From Bacillota bacterium (GTDB lineage: Bacteria > Bacillota > Clostridia > Lachnospirales > Lachnospiraceae): 64,000 nucleotides of DNA. Positions 41,125-50,191 of this stretch are shown piece by piece (the stretch's first letter is position 1; every line of letters starts with the position of its first letter). Made by a program: the position numbers and the translations under genes. A model generated the notes under the pieces. It was not told the origin of the DNA. It saw nothing but the letters and a program-made list of their open reading frames with translations, and ran no database searches. The DNA is taken from positions 1 to 64,000 of the forward strand of contig JAEXGM010000116.1 of assembly GCA_023450835.1 (NCBI GenBank). The letters are read 5' to 3'.

Positions 41125-42150
41125 ATGCCGGATTATACAACCAGAGAATTAATTGATGCAATAGATATATCTTTACCTATTTGCAATTTTTTTACACGCA
41201 CCTTTTTCCCAATTAGTAATTTACATCTCACAGAAGTAATTGAGGTAGATGTAAGAAAAGGTAAAAGAAAAATGGCACCGTTCGTAGCTCCCAGAAAAGG
41301 AGGCAAGGTCCTAACCAGGAACGGATTCAGAACTAATTTAATTACAACTCCCAAAATTGCGCCTGAACGTCCTATTACTATTGATGATATCACTAAGCGT
41401 GGGCTTGGTGAAAATACATATAGTAAGAAAACACCCGAAGAGAGAGCAGGTGAATTACTTGCTAAAGACATGACCGATCTTCAGGAATCCATCGAAAGAC
41501 GAAAAGAATGGGAAGCCAGAGAGGTAATGTTATTCGGAAAATTTCAGGTAATTAATGAAGAAGAAGGGTTAGATGTGCAGGTGGATTACAATTTTAGTAA
41601 TCGTGAAATCCTTACAGGCACAGAGGTTTGGGAGAATGATGCTTCTAATCCAATAAGTATTTTAAAAGCCAGAAGACGGAACATAATTAAAAGTACTGGA
41701 AAAGCACCGGATATTATCTTAATGGCAGCAGATGCAGCAGAATCCTTCATGAATCATCCAAAAGTAAAGGAAGCAATGAATATTAGAAATCTTGAAAATG
41801 TTGTTATTACTCCGAAGATTGTGGATGAGTCAATAACATTTATTGGCAAGATTGCTGAACTTGGCTGTGAAATTTATACCTGTGATGAATGGTTTTTAGA
41901 TGATGATAATATTGAACAGCCTATGCTGCCAAGCGGAACTGTTATCATGGCAAGTTCAAAGGGTGTTGGCAGCTTTGAATATGGATCAGTAACACAAATT
42001 GAAGAGAATGACTTCATAACTTACGAAGCAGAGATAGTACCCAAAATGTGGACTGATAATGAAAATGAAGTGAAAAAGCTCAGAATGACATCAAGACCGG
42101 TACCGAGACCTGATAATGTGGATAGTTGGTATGTCTTGATTGTACTATAG
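41125..42150 (+). CDS. Major capsid protein, gpE family
   Basis: A 341-aa HK97-fold capsid protein of the lambda gpE type (TTRELIDAIDISLP...TEVIEVDVRKGKRKMAPFVAPRKGGKVL...GENTYSKKTPEERAGELLAKDM). It forms the icosahedral shell. AGGAGG precedes the ATG. Length and gene order (decoration, capsid) match lambda. Confidence 0.9.
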   Translation: MPDYTTRELIDAIDISLPICNFFTRTFFPISNLHLTEVIEVDVRKGKRKMAPFVAPRKGGKVLTRNGFRTNLITTPKIAPERPITIDDITKRGLGENTYSKKTPEERAGELLAKDMTDLQESIERRKEWEAREVMLFGKFQVINEEEGLDVQVDYNFSNREILTGTEVWENDASNPISILKARRRNIIKSTGKAPDIILMAADAAESFMNHPKVKEAMNIRNLENVVITPKIVDESITFIGKIAELGCEIYTCDEWFLDDDNIEQPMLPSGTVIMASSKGVGSFEYGSVTQIEENDFITYEAEIVPKMWTDNENEVKKLRMTSRPVPRPDNVDSWYVLIVL

Positions 42151-42160
42151 GAGGTGTAGA

Positions 42161-42514
42161 ATGATTGCATTAAATAAAATTACATCAAGTGTAAAAACTT
42201 ATGAGCCCGGTGATAAGCTGGGCTCTGAGTTTTCTGAAAAAGATATAAAAAGGCTGATGAGGCTCAAAGCCGTTGATGGTGCTGCAGATATTGAAGCAGA
42301 TGATGATTCTGACGGAAAATTATTTGGTTCCGGAGAACCGAAATCTTTTCTTAATGAAAAAGAACTGGAAAAGATTCCAAACAAAGAGAAACTTATTGAG
42401 TATGCAGAGAAAATCGGGATAAATGGGCTTGATACAAAGGCCTCTAGAGCAGAACTTACTAACAGCATTCTAAACTATATTGAAGAGCTGGAGGATGGAG
42501 AAGGGCAGGTGTAA
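42161..42514 (+). CDS. Head-tail connector region protein, unknown
   Basis: A 117-aa acidic protein starting MIALNKITSSVKTYEPGDKLG. A short C-terminal helix-extended-loop-helix-like stretch (LIEYAEKIGINGLDTKASRAELTNSILNYIEE) resembles DNA- or protein-binding HeH/LEM motifs. The ATG at 42161 follows AGGAGGTG. Its place after the capsid fits an FI-like or connector role. Confidence 0.6.
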   Translation: MIALNKITSSVKTYEPGDKLGSEFSEKDIKRLMRLKAVDGAADIEADDDSDGKLFGSGEPKSFLNEKELEKIPNKEKLIEYAEKIGINGLDTKASRAELTNSILNYIEELEDGEGQV

Positions 42515-42517
42515 GAC

Positions 42518-42838
42518 ATGACCTTTAAAGAAGCAGCTGAAGTGGATATGGCGGTATTCTTCAACTTGGAAGAGTTTGCGGAAACCCATAATATTGATGG
42601 TGTCGACATGCCAATTGTTATTGATGAGGCTAAGCTAGAGGAACTAAAGAGCAGTAAGGACATTTATGTTGAAGGAATTCATAAGGCCAGACTGTTATTC
42701 CATGTGAAAAAGCTTGATTTTGGTGGCAAACCGGCAATTGATACAGTAATTGAAATGGATAACAGAACATACCGGGTTATTGATTCTTTGGAGGATTCCG
42801 TAGTAATAACGATTATATTGGGGTGGTATGATGATTGA
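42518..42838 (+). CDS. Head completion / ATP-binding sugar-like connector protein
   Basis: A 106-aa beta-rich protein (MTFKEAAEVDMAVFFNLEEFAETHNIDGVDMPIVID...TYRVIDSLEDSVVITIILGWYDD). Its opening and ending are typical of the small head-completion proteins that follow the capsid in lambda-like modules (FII-like position). AGGTG precedes the ATG, and it overlaps the next gene by 11 bp. Confidence 0.6.
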   Translation: MTFKEAAEVDMAVFFNLEEFAETHNIDGVDMPIVIDEAKLEELKSSKDIYVEGIHKARLLFHVKKLDFGGKPAIDTVIEMDNRTYRVIDSLEDSVVITIILGWYDD

Positions 42839-43421
42839 ATTTCGTATTGATACACCGGATATCAATGATATAAAAGCCCGTCTTGGTGAATTTTCCAAAC
42901 GTTCTCATGTAGTATTATACCGAGCTGTCAATCGAACTCTGGATGCAACAAAAACTGATATCGCAAGGCAAGCAACTGCAAGGTATTTGGTAAAACAAAA
43001 GACCATTAAGGACACCCTAAAGAGTAAAAAAGCCACAAGTACCAATCCGGTAGGCGTTATTACTTCTAAGGGTAGTCCTATTCCTTTAGTGAATTTTGAT
43101 GTAACTCCAAGAAAAATTCGTAAACGATTTAAAAATGGCCGCTACAGTCCGGCAGTCTATAAAGCTAGGGTATTAAGAAAAAGTACTTTAACTGGTGTAA
43201 ATAGAATGTTTTTTGCTAAAGGACAATTGATGCAACGACCTGAGAATGCCAGCAGGGAGGAAAATAAAAACATCAAGAACTGGATTAAAATGGCATTGTC
43301 TGTTCCACAAATGATTGGAAGTAAAGATGTGTATTCTTCCATACAGCAGCGTTCTATGGAAACTCTGAAAAGAAGGGTAAATCATGAAATTGAATATGAA
43401 ATGCGGAGGTTAAAAAAATGA
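42828..43421 (+). CDS. Minor tail protein Z-like (tail completion)
   Basis: A 197-aa basic protein (FSKRSHVVLYRAVNRTLDATKTDIARQATARYLVKQKTIKDTLKSKKAT...) characteristic of the prophage minor tail protein Z family, needed for joining or completing tails. Two adjacent ATGs (42828, 42831) follow GGGGTGG. It ends overlapping the next gene by 4 bp. Confidence 0.78.
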   Translation: MMIEFRIDTPDINDIKARLGEFSKRSHVVLYRAVNRTLDATKTDIARQATARYLVKQKTIKDTLKSKKATSTNPVGVITSKGSPIPLVNFDVTPRKIRKRFKNGRYSPAVYKARVLRKSTLTGVNRMFFAKGQLMQRPENASREENKNIKNWIKMALSVPQMIGSKDVYSSIQQRSMETLKRRVNHEIEYEMRRLKK

Positions 43422-43882
43422 TACCGGTCTTTCTTCAGGATGCTCTGGTAGAGGAGCTAAAGGAGCTATTTAAAGGATATAAGCTTACAAATTCTAAAAA
43501 AGATTTATCTGACATTAATGTATTTCCTCAGAACCTTCCATTTCGTAAAAAAGATGATGATAGTGTTCCATTCCCTTATATTTTAATATGTCTGGAAGAG
43601 GGGGAAGTACCGGACTACGAGAACTACAATGTCAAGATACATCTGATTATTGGAATCCATGACCCAAATCCCAATGCACAAGGTGATAGAGATGTAATTA
43701 ATATGATTACGAGGATTTACCAGCATTTGTTTGATAAGAAAATCATAGCTGGTAAATATGAAATCATGCATCCATTTGTATGGGTCCTCCAAGACGAGGA
43801 TACACATCCAAAATATATTGGAGGGGTTGAAACTAATTGGAAACTAAAAACTATTTGTCAACAGGAGGTAGATTTTATATGA
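43418..43882 (+). CDS. Tail terminator/completion-like protein
   Basis: A 154-aa protein starting MIPVFLQDALVEELKELFKGY, with a central VPFPYILICLEEGEVPDYENYNVKIHLIIGIHD strand and ending WKLKTICQQEVDF. This is the organisation of small tail-terminator proteins found between connectors and the sheath in Gram-positive myophages. CGGAGG precedes the ATG. Confidence 0.6.
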   Translation: MIPVFLQDALVEELKELFKGYKLTNSKKDLSDINVFPQNLPFRKKDDDSVPFPYILICLEEGEVPDYENYNVKIHLIIGIHDPNPNAQGDRDVINMITRIYQHLFDKKIIAGKYEIMHPFVWVLQDEDTHPKYIGGVETNWKLKTICQQEVDFI

Positions 43883-44184
43883 CAGATGAAGATACAAAAG
43901 TGGAAGAAAAATCAACCACTAAAAAAAAGGCTGATTCCAAGAAAAAGGAATCAAGTGAAAAGTGTACTGTAATATATTGCGGACCATCCATTAAAGGGAT
44001 TGTACAGCAATATGCGCACTTCAATAATGTCATACCTAAGAAATTGCAGGAATATGCTGAAACCCACAAACCTGTAGAGAGACTACTTGTTCCTATTGAG
44101 AATCTTGTTGAAACCAAAAGAAATATTATGGTTAAGGGAACTGTAGAAAACATCTCATATTTAGCTATTCAGAAGGGAGAATGA
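43879..44184 (+). CDS. Small tail-region protein, unknown
   Basis: A 101-aa protein. The N-terminal 30 residues are highly charged (EEKSTTKKKADSKKKESSEK), followed by CTVIYCGPSIKGIVQQYAHFNNVIPKKLQEYAE. AGGAGG precedes the ATG at 43879, which overlaps the previous stop. Similar proteins often lie just before the sheath gene. Function unknown. Confidence 0.6.
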   Translation: MTDEDTKVEEKSTTKKKADSKKKESSEKCTVIYCGPSIKGIVQQYAHFNNVIPKKLQEYAETHKPVERLLVPIENLVETKRNIMVKGTVENISYLAIQKGE

Positions 44185-44186
44185 GC

Positions 44187-45641
44187 ATGAGTTATGAACA
44201 TGGGATAATTTCCAGTGAAAAGCCTACTTCGGTGGCTAAACCGACCGTGATAGAAAGCGCAATCGGAGTAATTTTTGGTACTGCTCCGGTAAACCTCTTG
44301 AGTGATCCATATGGTGCTGTGAATAAACCAATTTTGGTAAGCACATACAATGAAGCAGTAGAGAAAGTCGGATTTTCCTATGACTTCAAAAATTACACTC
44401 TTTGTCAGAGCATATATATACGATTCAAGAAATTTTTCGTGGCACCGGTTGTTTTTGTTAATGTATTAGATCCTAACGTACATAAAACAACGGTTGCCGA
44501 AGAGCCTTTTAATATTACAAATAAGAAAATTGCTATTGACGAACAGGGAATTCTGCTGGATAAAGTAGTAATAAAATCATCTGATGGTAGCACAACTTAT
44601 GTTGACGGTACGGATTACTTGGCATCTTTTACAGATGAGGGTACCGTTGTAATTGCAGTCATTACCGGAGGGGCTATTGGAGCTGCCACCACTGTAAAAG
44701 TAGCATATACCAAGATTGACCCGACAAAAGTTACTCAGGCAGATGTAATTGGAGGCTACGATACGGTAACAAGGAAAAGAAGCGGCATAGAGTGCGTAAA
44801 TATGGTATACCCCATATTGGGATTGGTGCCGTGCCAGCTGCTTGCTCCCGGCTGGTCACATAAGCCTGCAGTTGCTGCCATACTTAGCGCTAAAACAAGA
44901 TTAATTAATGGTTTGCATAATGCCATAAGTATTACGGATATTGACACGGAGGCCGTAGACAGCATTGAAGATTTACTGGATTATAAGGAAGGCAATGGCT
45001 ATGATGACAGCTATAATCTTCCTTGTTATCCGAAGGTTATCGTAGACGGCCATGAAATCTATTATTCAGTTGTAATAGATGCCTGCATTGCAATAACTGA
45101 TAATGCGAACGGTGGACCATATGCATCACCTTCCAATAAAGAAATTTACATTGATGGAACGTGTTTGGAAGGTGGGGATGAAATCTATTTCGATATTACG
45201 GAAGCCAATGAAATAAACGCTGCCGGTATCATGACCGCTCTGAATATGAATGGTTGGAGGAGCTGGGGAAATGAAATGGGTTGTTATCCTAAAAACACCG
45301 ATGTAAAGGATAGATACATTGTATGCCGAAGGGTATACAACTATCAGGACAGCACCTTCAAGTTGAAATTTTTCGCAAGAGTGGACGATCCTACGAATTA
45401 CAGATTGATTGAATCAATTGTAAATTCTGAAAATCTTATTCTGTCCACTTTGGCTTCACAGGGTAAAATAGCAGGAGGAAGTTTGTCATTTGACATAGAT
45501 GAGAATCCACAAGAAAACATTCTTGATGGACACATCATCTTCCATCGGAAGCTTTCCCCCTTCACCCCTGCAAAAGTAATTGAAACGGTTACAGAATTTG
45601 ACCCTACGCTTAACAGCGCAGCATTAACAGGAGGCGAATAA
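44187..45641 (+). CDS. Tail sheath protein
   Basis: A 484-aa contractile tail sheath subunit. The start (SYEHGIISSEKPTSVAKPTVIESAIGVIFGTAPVN) and the end (VDDPTNYRLIESIVNSENLILSTLASQGKIAGGSLSF...) match the Mu/P2-type sheath family. It proves that the phage has a contractile, myovirus-type tail. ATG 44187 is favoured over 44181 because GGGAG lies 7 bp upstream. The tube gene follows directly. Confidence 0.9.
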   Translation: MSYEHGIISSEKPTSVAKPTVIESAIGVIFGTAPVNLLSDPYGAVNKPILVSTYNEAVEKVGFSYDFKNYTLCQSIYIRFKKFFVAPVVFVNVLDPNVHKTTVAEEPFNITNKKIAIDEQGILLDKVVIKSSDGSTTYVDGTDYLASFTDEGTVVIAVITGGAIGAATTVKVAYTKIDPTKVTQADVIGGYDTVTRKRSGIECVNMVYPILGLVPCQLLAPGWSHKPAVAAILSAKTRLINGLHNAISITDIDTEAVDSIEDLLDYKEGNGYDDSYNLPCYPKVIVDGHEIYYSVVIDACIAITDNANGGPYASPSNKEIYIDGTCLEGGDEIYFDITEANEINAAGIMTALNMNGWRSWGNEMGCYPKNTDVKDRYIVCRRVYNYQDSTFKLKFFARVDDPTNYRLIESIVNSENLILSTLASQGKIAGGSLSFDIDENPQENILDGHIIFHRKLSPFTPAKVIETVTEFDPTLNSAALTGGE

Positions 45642-45642
45642 T

Positions 45643-46164
45643 ATGGCAGGTTACAGAGTACCGGAAGCGGTAAATCTCTTCAATGTTTACAACGGAACAA
45701 GCAGGCAGGTTGGTGTTACAGGCTCGGTAGAATTACCGAGCTTTGCTTATCTGACGAATACAATATCGGCTGCGGGGATGGCTGGAGAGTATGAAGCTCC
45801 AGTTATTGGGCATATCGGTTCACAGACACTCAAAATTCCGTTTGGACAGATTGATGAACAGGAATTCTTTGCAATGGTTGGAGGAGAAAATGATATAGTA
45901 TTGAGAGCGGCGATTCAAACAAGGCAGGTGGATTCTAGTGTTATCGAAATGGTCCCCATGGCAATAACAATCGGAGGGGCTACAAAAGAATTTGAGCCTG
46001 GTACCGTAGAAAAAGGTAAGGCCATGAGTGCCAGTATAACGAAAGAAGTGGCACGTATTAAAATAGTTATTAATAATTTTGTATGCCTTGAATTAGATAA
46101 GTTCAACAGCACTTTTATTATTAACGGAGTAGACATATTTGCGAAAGTGAGGGCAATGGTGTAA
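45643..46164 (+). CDS. Tail tube protein (P2 FII-like)
   Basis: A 173-aa tube subunit (VPEAVNLFNVYNGTSRQVGVTGSVELPSFAYLTNTISAAGMAGEYEAPVIGH...) of the phage major tail tube family, forming the rigid inner tube within the sheath. GGAGG precedes the ATG. It ends overlapping the chaperone gene by one base. Confidence 0.9.
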   Translation: MAGYRVPEAVNLFNVYNGTSRQVGVTGSVELPSFAYLTNTISAAGMAGEYEAPVIGHIGSQTLKIPFGQIDEQEFFAMVGGENDIVLRAAIQTRQVDSSVIEMVPMAITIGGATKEFEPGTVEKGKAMSASITKEVARIKIVINNFVCLELDKFNSTFIINGVDIFAKVRAMV

Positions 46165-46490
46165 TGGAAGATATCTTAACAGGAACAACAGAAATCAAGA
46201 AGAATAGGGTAATAAAATTCAGCAATCCGTACACATTTGAATTAGAGACATTCAATGAAATTGACTTATCAAAATTGGATGACCTTACTACGGATGACTT
46301 AATGAACGCAGAACGTATTTATACTCGTTCTGGCGGAACATCAATAAACCCGGAAACAAGCCTTCTATATAGTATCATTCTCGCTCATATGGCCAGCGAT
46401 AAACCTATTGAATTCTTTGGAAGGTTACCGGCAAAAGAGGCCCTAAAAATCAAGAAAGAAGTTTATAATTTTTTCTACAGAGGGGCCTAA
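46164..46490 (+). CDS. Tail assembly chaperone (short form)
   Basis: A 108-aa acidic protein between tube and tape measure, in the position of P2 gpE and lambda gpG. It is predicted to coat the tape measure protein during tail assembly. Near its end lies the slippery heptamer T-TTT-TTC in the correct frame, allowing a -1 shifted longer product (see 46164-46639). Confidence 0.82.
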   Translation: MEDILTGTTEIKKNRVIKFSNPYTFELETFNEIDLSKLDDLTTDDLMNAERIYTRSGGTSINPETSLLYSIILAHMASDKPIEFFGRLPAKEALKIKKEVYNFFYRGA

Positions 46491-46639
46491 CATACGGCTC
46501 CGGTAAAGAGTTGAACCGTATCTGTATTCAAATCTCCATGTCAAGGATGAAAGTAAGCCTGGAGTATTTAAAAAAATTACCGGTTGAAGACCTAATAGAA
46601 TTAACAGAGGAGGTAAGTAAAATTGTCAAAAAGAACTGA
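46164..46639 (+). CDS. Tail assembly chaperone, -1 frameshift form
   Basis: T TTT TTC at 46469-46475 sits exactly as X XXY YYZ relative to the chaperone frame. Shifting -1 there bypasses the stop at 46488 and adds about 55 residues (…LTYGSGKELNRICIQISMSRMKVSLEYLKKLPVEDLIELTEEVSKIVKKN) up to the TGA at 46637-46639. P2 E/E' uses an almost identical T TTT TTG site. The extension overlaps the tape measure start, as in other phages. Confidence 0.75.
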
Positions 46640-49600
46640 ATATGAACTGCAAATAGCGGTCGGCGGGAAAGTTGATAGTTCCCTTACCAAAAGCGTTAAC
46701 GAAATAAAAGGCGAACTTGGTTCTATGGGCAGTACAATAAAGACGGTGGTTGCGGCAGCGGCCACCGCTTTTACATCTATAAAACTGAAGGAAGCCTTTG
46801 ACGATGTTACAGACGCTTCCAAGGAAATGGAAACCTCCATGGCCGGAGTTGCAAAGGTAGTTGACGGATTGAAGGATAGCAATGGCAAAGTAACGAAGTC
46901 ATATTACGAGATGAAAGATGCCATTATGGATATGTCAACAGAGCTTCCCATGACCTCGGAAAACATAGCTGCCATTATGGAAGCAGCCGGTCAGTCCCAT
47001 ATTGCAAAAAGTGAGTTATTGGACTTCACAGAAACTGCCACGAAGATGGGAATTGCCTTTGATTCCACAGCAGAGCAGGCCGGCGACTGGATGGCAGCCT
47101 GGAGGACAGCACTTGGAATGAATCAGGAGCAGGTCACAACGTTGGCGGACCAGATTAATTACTTGGGCAACACAGGGACTGAAAATGCTGTAAAAATCAG
47201 TGAAGTAATCACCAGAGTAGGCTCCCTGAGCAAAACAGCTAATGTATCCGCTGCTTCTGTTGCGGCTATGGCAGCATCTATGACAAAGGTGGAATCCGAT
47301 GTAGCGGCAACCGGTATCAAAAACTTTACACTTGCCCTTGTTGCCGGAGACAGTGCAACAAAACGTCAGATAAGTGCTTACAAGAAACTTGGCCTTGAAG
47401 CCGGCGCTGTCGCTAAGAATATGCAAGTTGATTCTGAAGGTACTATGATAGATGTATTGGAGAGAGTCAACAAGCTAAGCAAGGAAGAACAGACCTCCAC
47501 CTTGAAGAATCTCTTTGGAAGTGAATCTCTTTCATCCATTGCGCCATTGGCAGCGAATCTGGAAAACCTAAAGGAACAGTTCCATAAGGTTGGTGATGCT
47601 TCTCTTTATGCAGGGAGCATGGAAAAGGAGTACATTTCAGCATCTTCAACCGCTGCTAATGTGGACATTCTTTCTGCAAATAAAGTGGAAAAGATGAAAG
47701 TCCAGATAGGAGATACCTTAGTGTCTCTTTCCACCCTGGCAGCAGAAACCAAGGGAAATCTTGCAGAATCTATCGGAGATTTTGTTCAGGAGCACGGACC
47801 GGAAATAGAAAATACCGTAAGAAATATAGAAGAATCCTTTGAAAAGTTTCTTCCGACAGCCGTAAGGGAATTGAAAGAGTTCGGAAACGGAGCAATGGAT
47901 TTTATTGAACCGGTATATAATTTGATTGAGGAAAATCCTAAGTTATTACCGGATTTCATTGTATCGACCGGAGCGGCCATGGTAACCTACAAAGTCGGAA
48001 AAAATATTGGTGCGATTGCTAAAAATGCAAAGATAGCTGGAAGCCCAATAAAGCTTCTGGCAAGCGTGATTACAAATCCATGGGCACTTGCTATAGGCGC
48101 AACTGCCGGAGCTATTGCTATGATAGCTACATCTGTATATAACGCCAAGAAGGAGTTAAGAGAGGCGGATTTGGCCTCCAGATTCGGTGATATAACATTA
48201 TCGCTGGAAGATTTGGACGAAATAGCCGGCGAGATTATAGCCAGTGATAATCTTGGAAAATTATCAGAATCTTTAAAATCAACAGACACGATAAACGACC
48301 TAAAAAATAGCCTTGATGACACCATGGAAGAACTCAAAAAATTTAATTGGAAAATCAGTATAGGCCTAGAGCTTACAGATGACGAAAAGGCAGCTTATCA
48401 AGCAGCAATCACTAACTTTATAAGCGATTCTCAAAATCTACTTTTGGAAGACCGTTATAAACTAAATATTAATATGGAATTATTTACAGATGGCACGCTT
48501 GAAGGTAAAATCATTCGTGAGAAAATGAATACTTTTTATAATAACAACTATGAAAAGCTTAATAATTTAGGCACTGAACTGCAAAAAGCAGTGAATGATG
48601 CATTTTCTGACGGACTTCTTACAATTGATGAATCTAAAGTTATATCTGATTATATGCAGCAGATGGCAGACCTAAATAAGCAGATAGCAGATGCTAAATT
48701 TGATGCTAAGATGACTGCGCTTGGAACGGAATACACCGGAACTGGACTTACGGCCGATAGCTTTAAGAATTTACAATCTGAGGTGAATGAGCAAGTCTCT
48801 GAAACAAAGCAGGGCTATACCGATGCATTGGCAAGTCAGCTACAAAGCTATAAGGTTGCTTACTCTCAGGGCGGATTATCATCTGATGAATATCAAAAAG
48901 CAACAGACATGGCAAAGCAAGGATATTTAGACCAAGTAAGCGAACTTGAATCAAAAGCATTCAATTTTCAGTATAAAACAATCGTTGGTTCGTACTCTGA
49001 TATTCTTCAAAAAGCCATACCTGAGTTTAACACCATGTTAACAGATGAAGTGACCTCATCTATGGAAGAGGTAAAAACTGACGGGCTATGGGGAAAGGCT
49101 ATGATATCGCTCTATGATGGCATCATGGATTTTGACGGAGTAGACGAAACAGCAAAAGCAAACCTGAAATCTCTTTTCAAAGAACTGCAGCCCAGTCAGG
49201 AATCAATGGAAGATTTAAGACAAAAATATGTCGAAGCTGGAGTGGAAGTACCCCAATGGCTATCAGAAGGCCTACAGAACAGCGCCACTCTTGGAGCACT
49301 GGCAGGAGATGCGGACTCACTTGCAAAAACTGTAGGTATGCAAATAGCAAACTCTCCAGAATACACAAATATGACAAAAGAAGCCTATAATCAGGGAGTT
49401 AACTTAGATAAGGAACTGATAGAAGGCATTGAATACAAAAAACCAGATATTCAATTAACTGTAGGCGGCATATTAACTGATATAAAGGAGACTTTAGAAG
49501 AAGGTGTTGACGTTGAAATTCCGGCTAAAATTACCTTAAAAAATGGAAAGCCTGATTTATCAAATGTTCCACAGACACGGCTGTATAGCTCTTTATTTGG

Positions 49601-49994
49601 AAAACTACAGCATAACGCCAAAGGCAACATTGTGACAAAACCCATTGTTACAACCTTTGCCGAAGAAGGTCCAGAAGCTGCCATCCCTCTTGATGGTTCG
49701 CAAAGAGCGGTTGAACTCTGGTATATGGCCGGACAGATCATGGGGCTGATTAACCGTGATTCATCTTACGGACAACCTTATTCTATTCCTTCGGCATATC
49801 AAACCCTGGCCGGTAGTACGACAAATAACAATGTCAATAATCAGCCATACATAAAAAACGAATATAATATCAATGTGGAAAGTGGAGCTGATGTTAAAAA
49901 GGTGCAGCAAGCTATTACAATAACACAGGCGCAGTTTAATAAAATGATGTCTGCATATAACAAAGATAAAGGCAGGGTGAGTATGAATCAATGA
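46623..49994 (+). CDS. Tail tape measure protein
   Basis: A 1123-aa protein whose length sets tail length. The N-terminal half is the TP901 core (ATAFTSIKLKEAFDDVTDASKEMETSMAGVAKVVDGLKD...SENIAAIMEAAGQSHIAKSELLDFTETATKMG). Hydrophobic segments near residues 470-510 and coiled coils follow. The C-terminus ends FAEEGPEAAIPLDGSQRAVELW, typical of this family. It starts at TTG 46623 after GGAGGTAAG, within the frameshift extension of the chaperone. Confidence 0.92.
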   Translation: MSKRTEYELQIAVGGKVDSSLTKSVNEIKGELGSMGSTIKTVVAAAATAFTSIKLKEAFDDVTDASKEMETSMAGVAKVVDGLKDSNGKVTKSYYEMKDAIMDMSTELPMTSENIAAIMEAAGQSHIAKSELLDFTETATKMGIAFDSTAEQAGDWMAAWRTALGMNQEQVTTLADQINYLGNTGTENAVKISEVITRVGSLSKTANVSAASVAAMAASMTKVESDVAATGIKNFTLALVAGDSATKRQISAYKKLGLEAGAVAKNMQVDSEGTMIDVLERVNKLSKEEQTSTLKNLFGSESLSSIAPLAANLENLKEQFHKVGDASLYAGSMEKEYISASSTAANVDILSANKVEKMKVQIGDTLVSLSTLAAETKGNLAESIGDFVQEHGPEIENTVRNIEESFEKFLPTAVRELKEFGNGAMDFIEPVYNLIEENPKLLPDFIVSTGAAMVTYKVGKNIGAIAKNAKIAGSPIKLLASVITNPWALAIGATAGAIAMIATSVYNAKKELREADLASRFGDITLSLEDLDEIAGEIIASDNLGKLSESLKSTDTINDLKNSLDDTMEELKKFNWKISIGLELTDDEKAAYQAAITNFISDSQNLLLEDRYKLNINMELFTDGTLEGKIIREKMNTFYNNNYEKLNNLGTELQKAVNDAFSDGLLTIDESKVISDYMQQMADLNKQIADAKFDAKMTALGTEYTGTGLTADSFKNLQSEVNEQVSETKQGYTDALASQLQSYKVAYSQGGLSSDEYQKATDMAKQGYLDQVSELESKAFNFQYKTIVGSYSDILQKAIPEFNTMLTDEVTSSMEEVKTDGLWGKAMISLYDGIMDFDGVDETAKANLKSLFKELQPSQESMEDLRQKYVEAGVEVPQWLSEGLQNSATLGALAGDADSLAKTVGMQIANSPEYTNMTKEAYNQGVNLDKELIEGIEYKKPDIQLTVGGILTDIKETLEEGVDVEIPAKITLKNGKPDLSNVPQTRLYSSLFGKLQHNAKGNIVTKPIVTTFAEEGPEAAIPLDGSQRAVELWYMAGQIMGLINRDSSYGQPYSIPSAYQTLAGSTTNNNVNNQPYIKNEYNINVESGADVKKVQQAITITQAQFNKMMSAYNKDKGRVSMNQ

Positions 49995-50191
49995 GTATAT
50001 ATACTACAATCCAAAGCGATACATGGGATATGATAAGTTACAAGGTATATGGTTCTTCAAAATATATAGGCTTGCTCATGAAAAATAACTACGACTTTCT
50101 TGACATTTTTATTTTCAGTGCCGGCATTGAAATCAATGTGCCTGAACTTCAGGACAGCGAACTTGATGATATACCAGAATGGAGGAAATGA
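49991..50191 (+). CDS. Tail protein X (LysM-like)
   Basis: A 66-aa protein (MSIYTTIQSDTWDMISYKVYGSSKYIGLLMKNN...INVPEL) of the P2 gpX family, a LysM-like baseplate hub component. It overlaps the tape measure stop (ATGA). Confidence 0.85.
   Translation: MSIYTTIQSDTWDMISYKVYGSSKYIGLLMKNNYDFLDIFIFSAGIEINVPELQDSELDDIPEWRK

Noticed and set aside
46601..46888. Minus-strand ORF at the tape measure start
   Set aside because: Antisense shadow of tape measure and chaperone coding, without a start signal.
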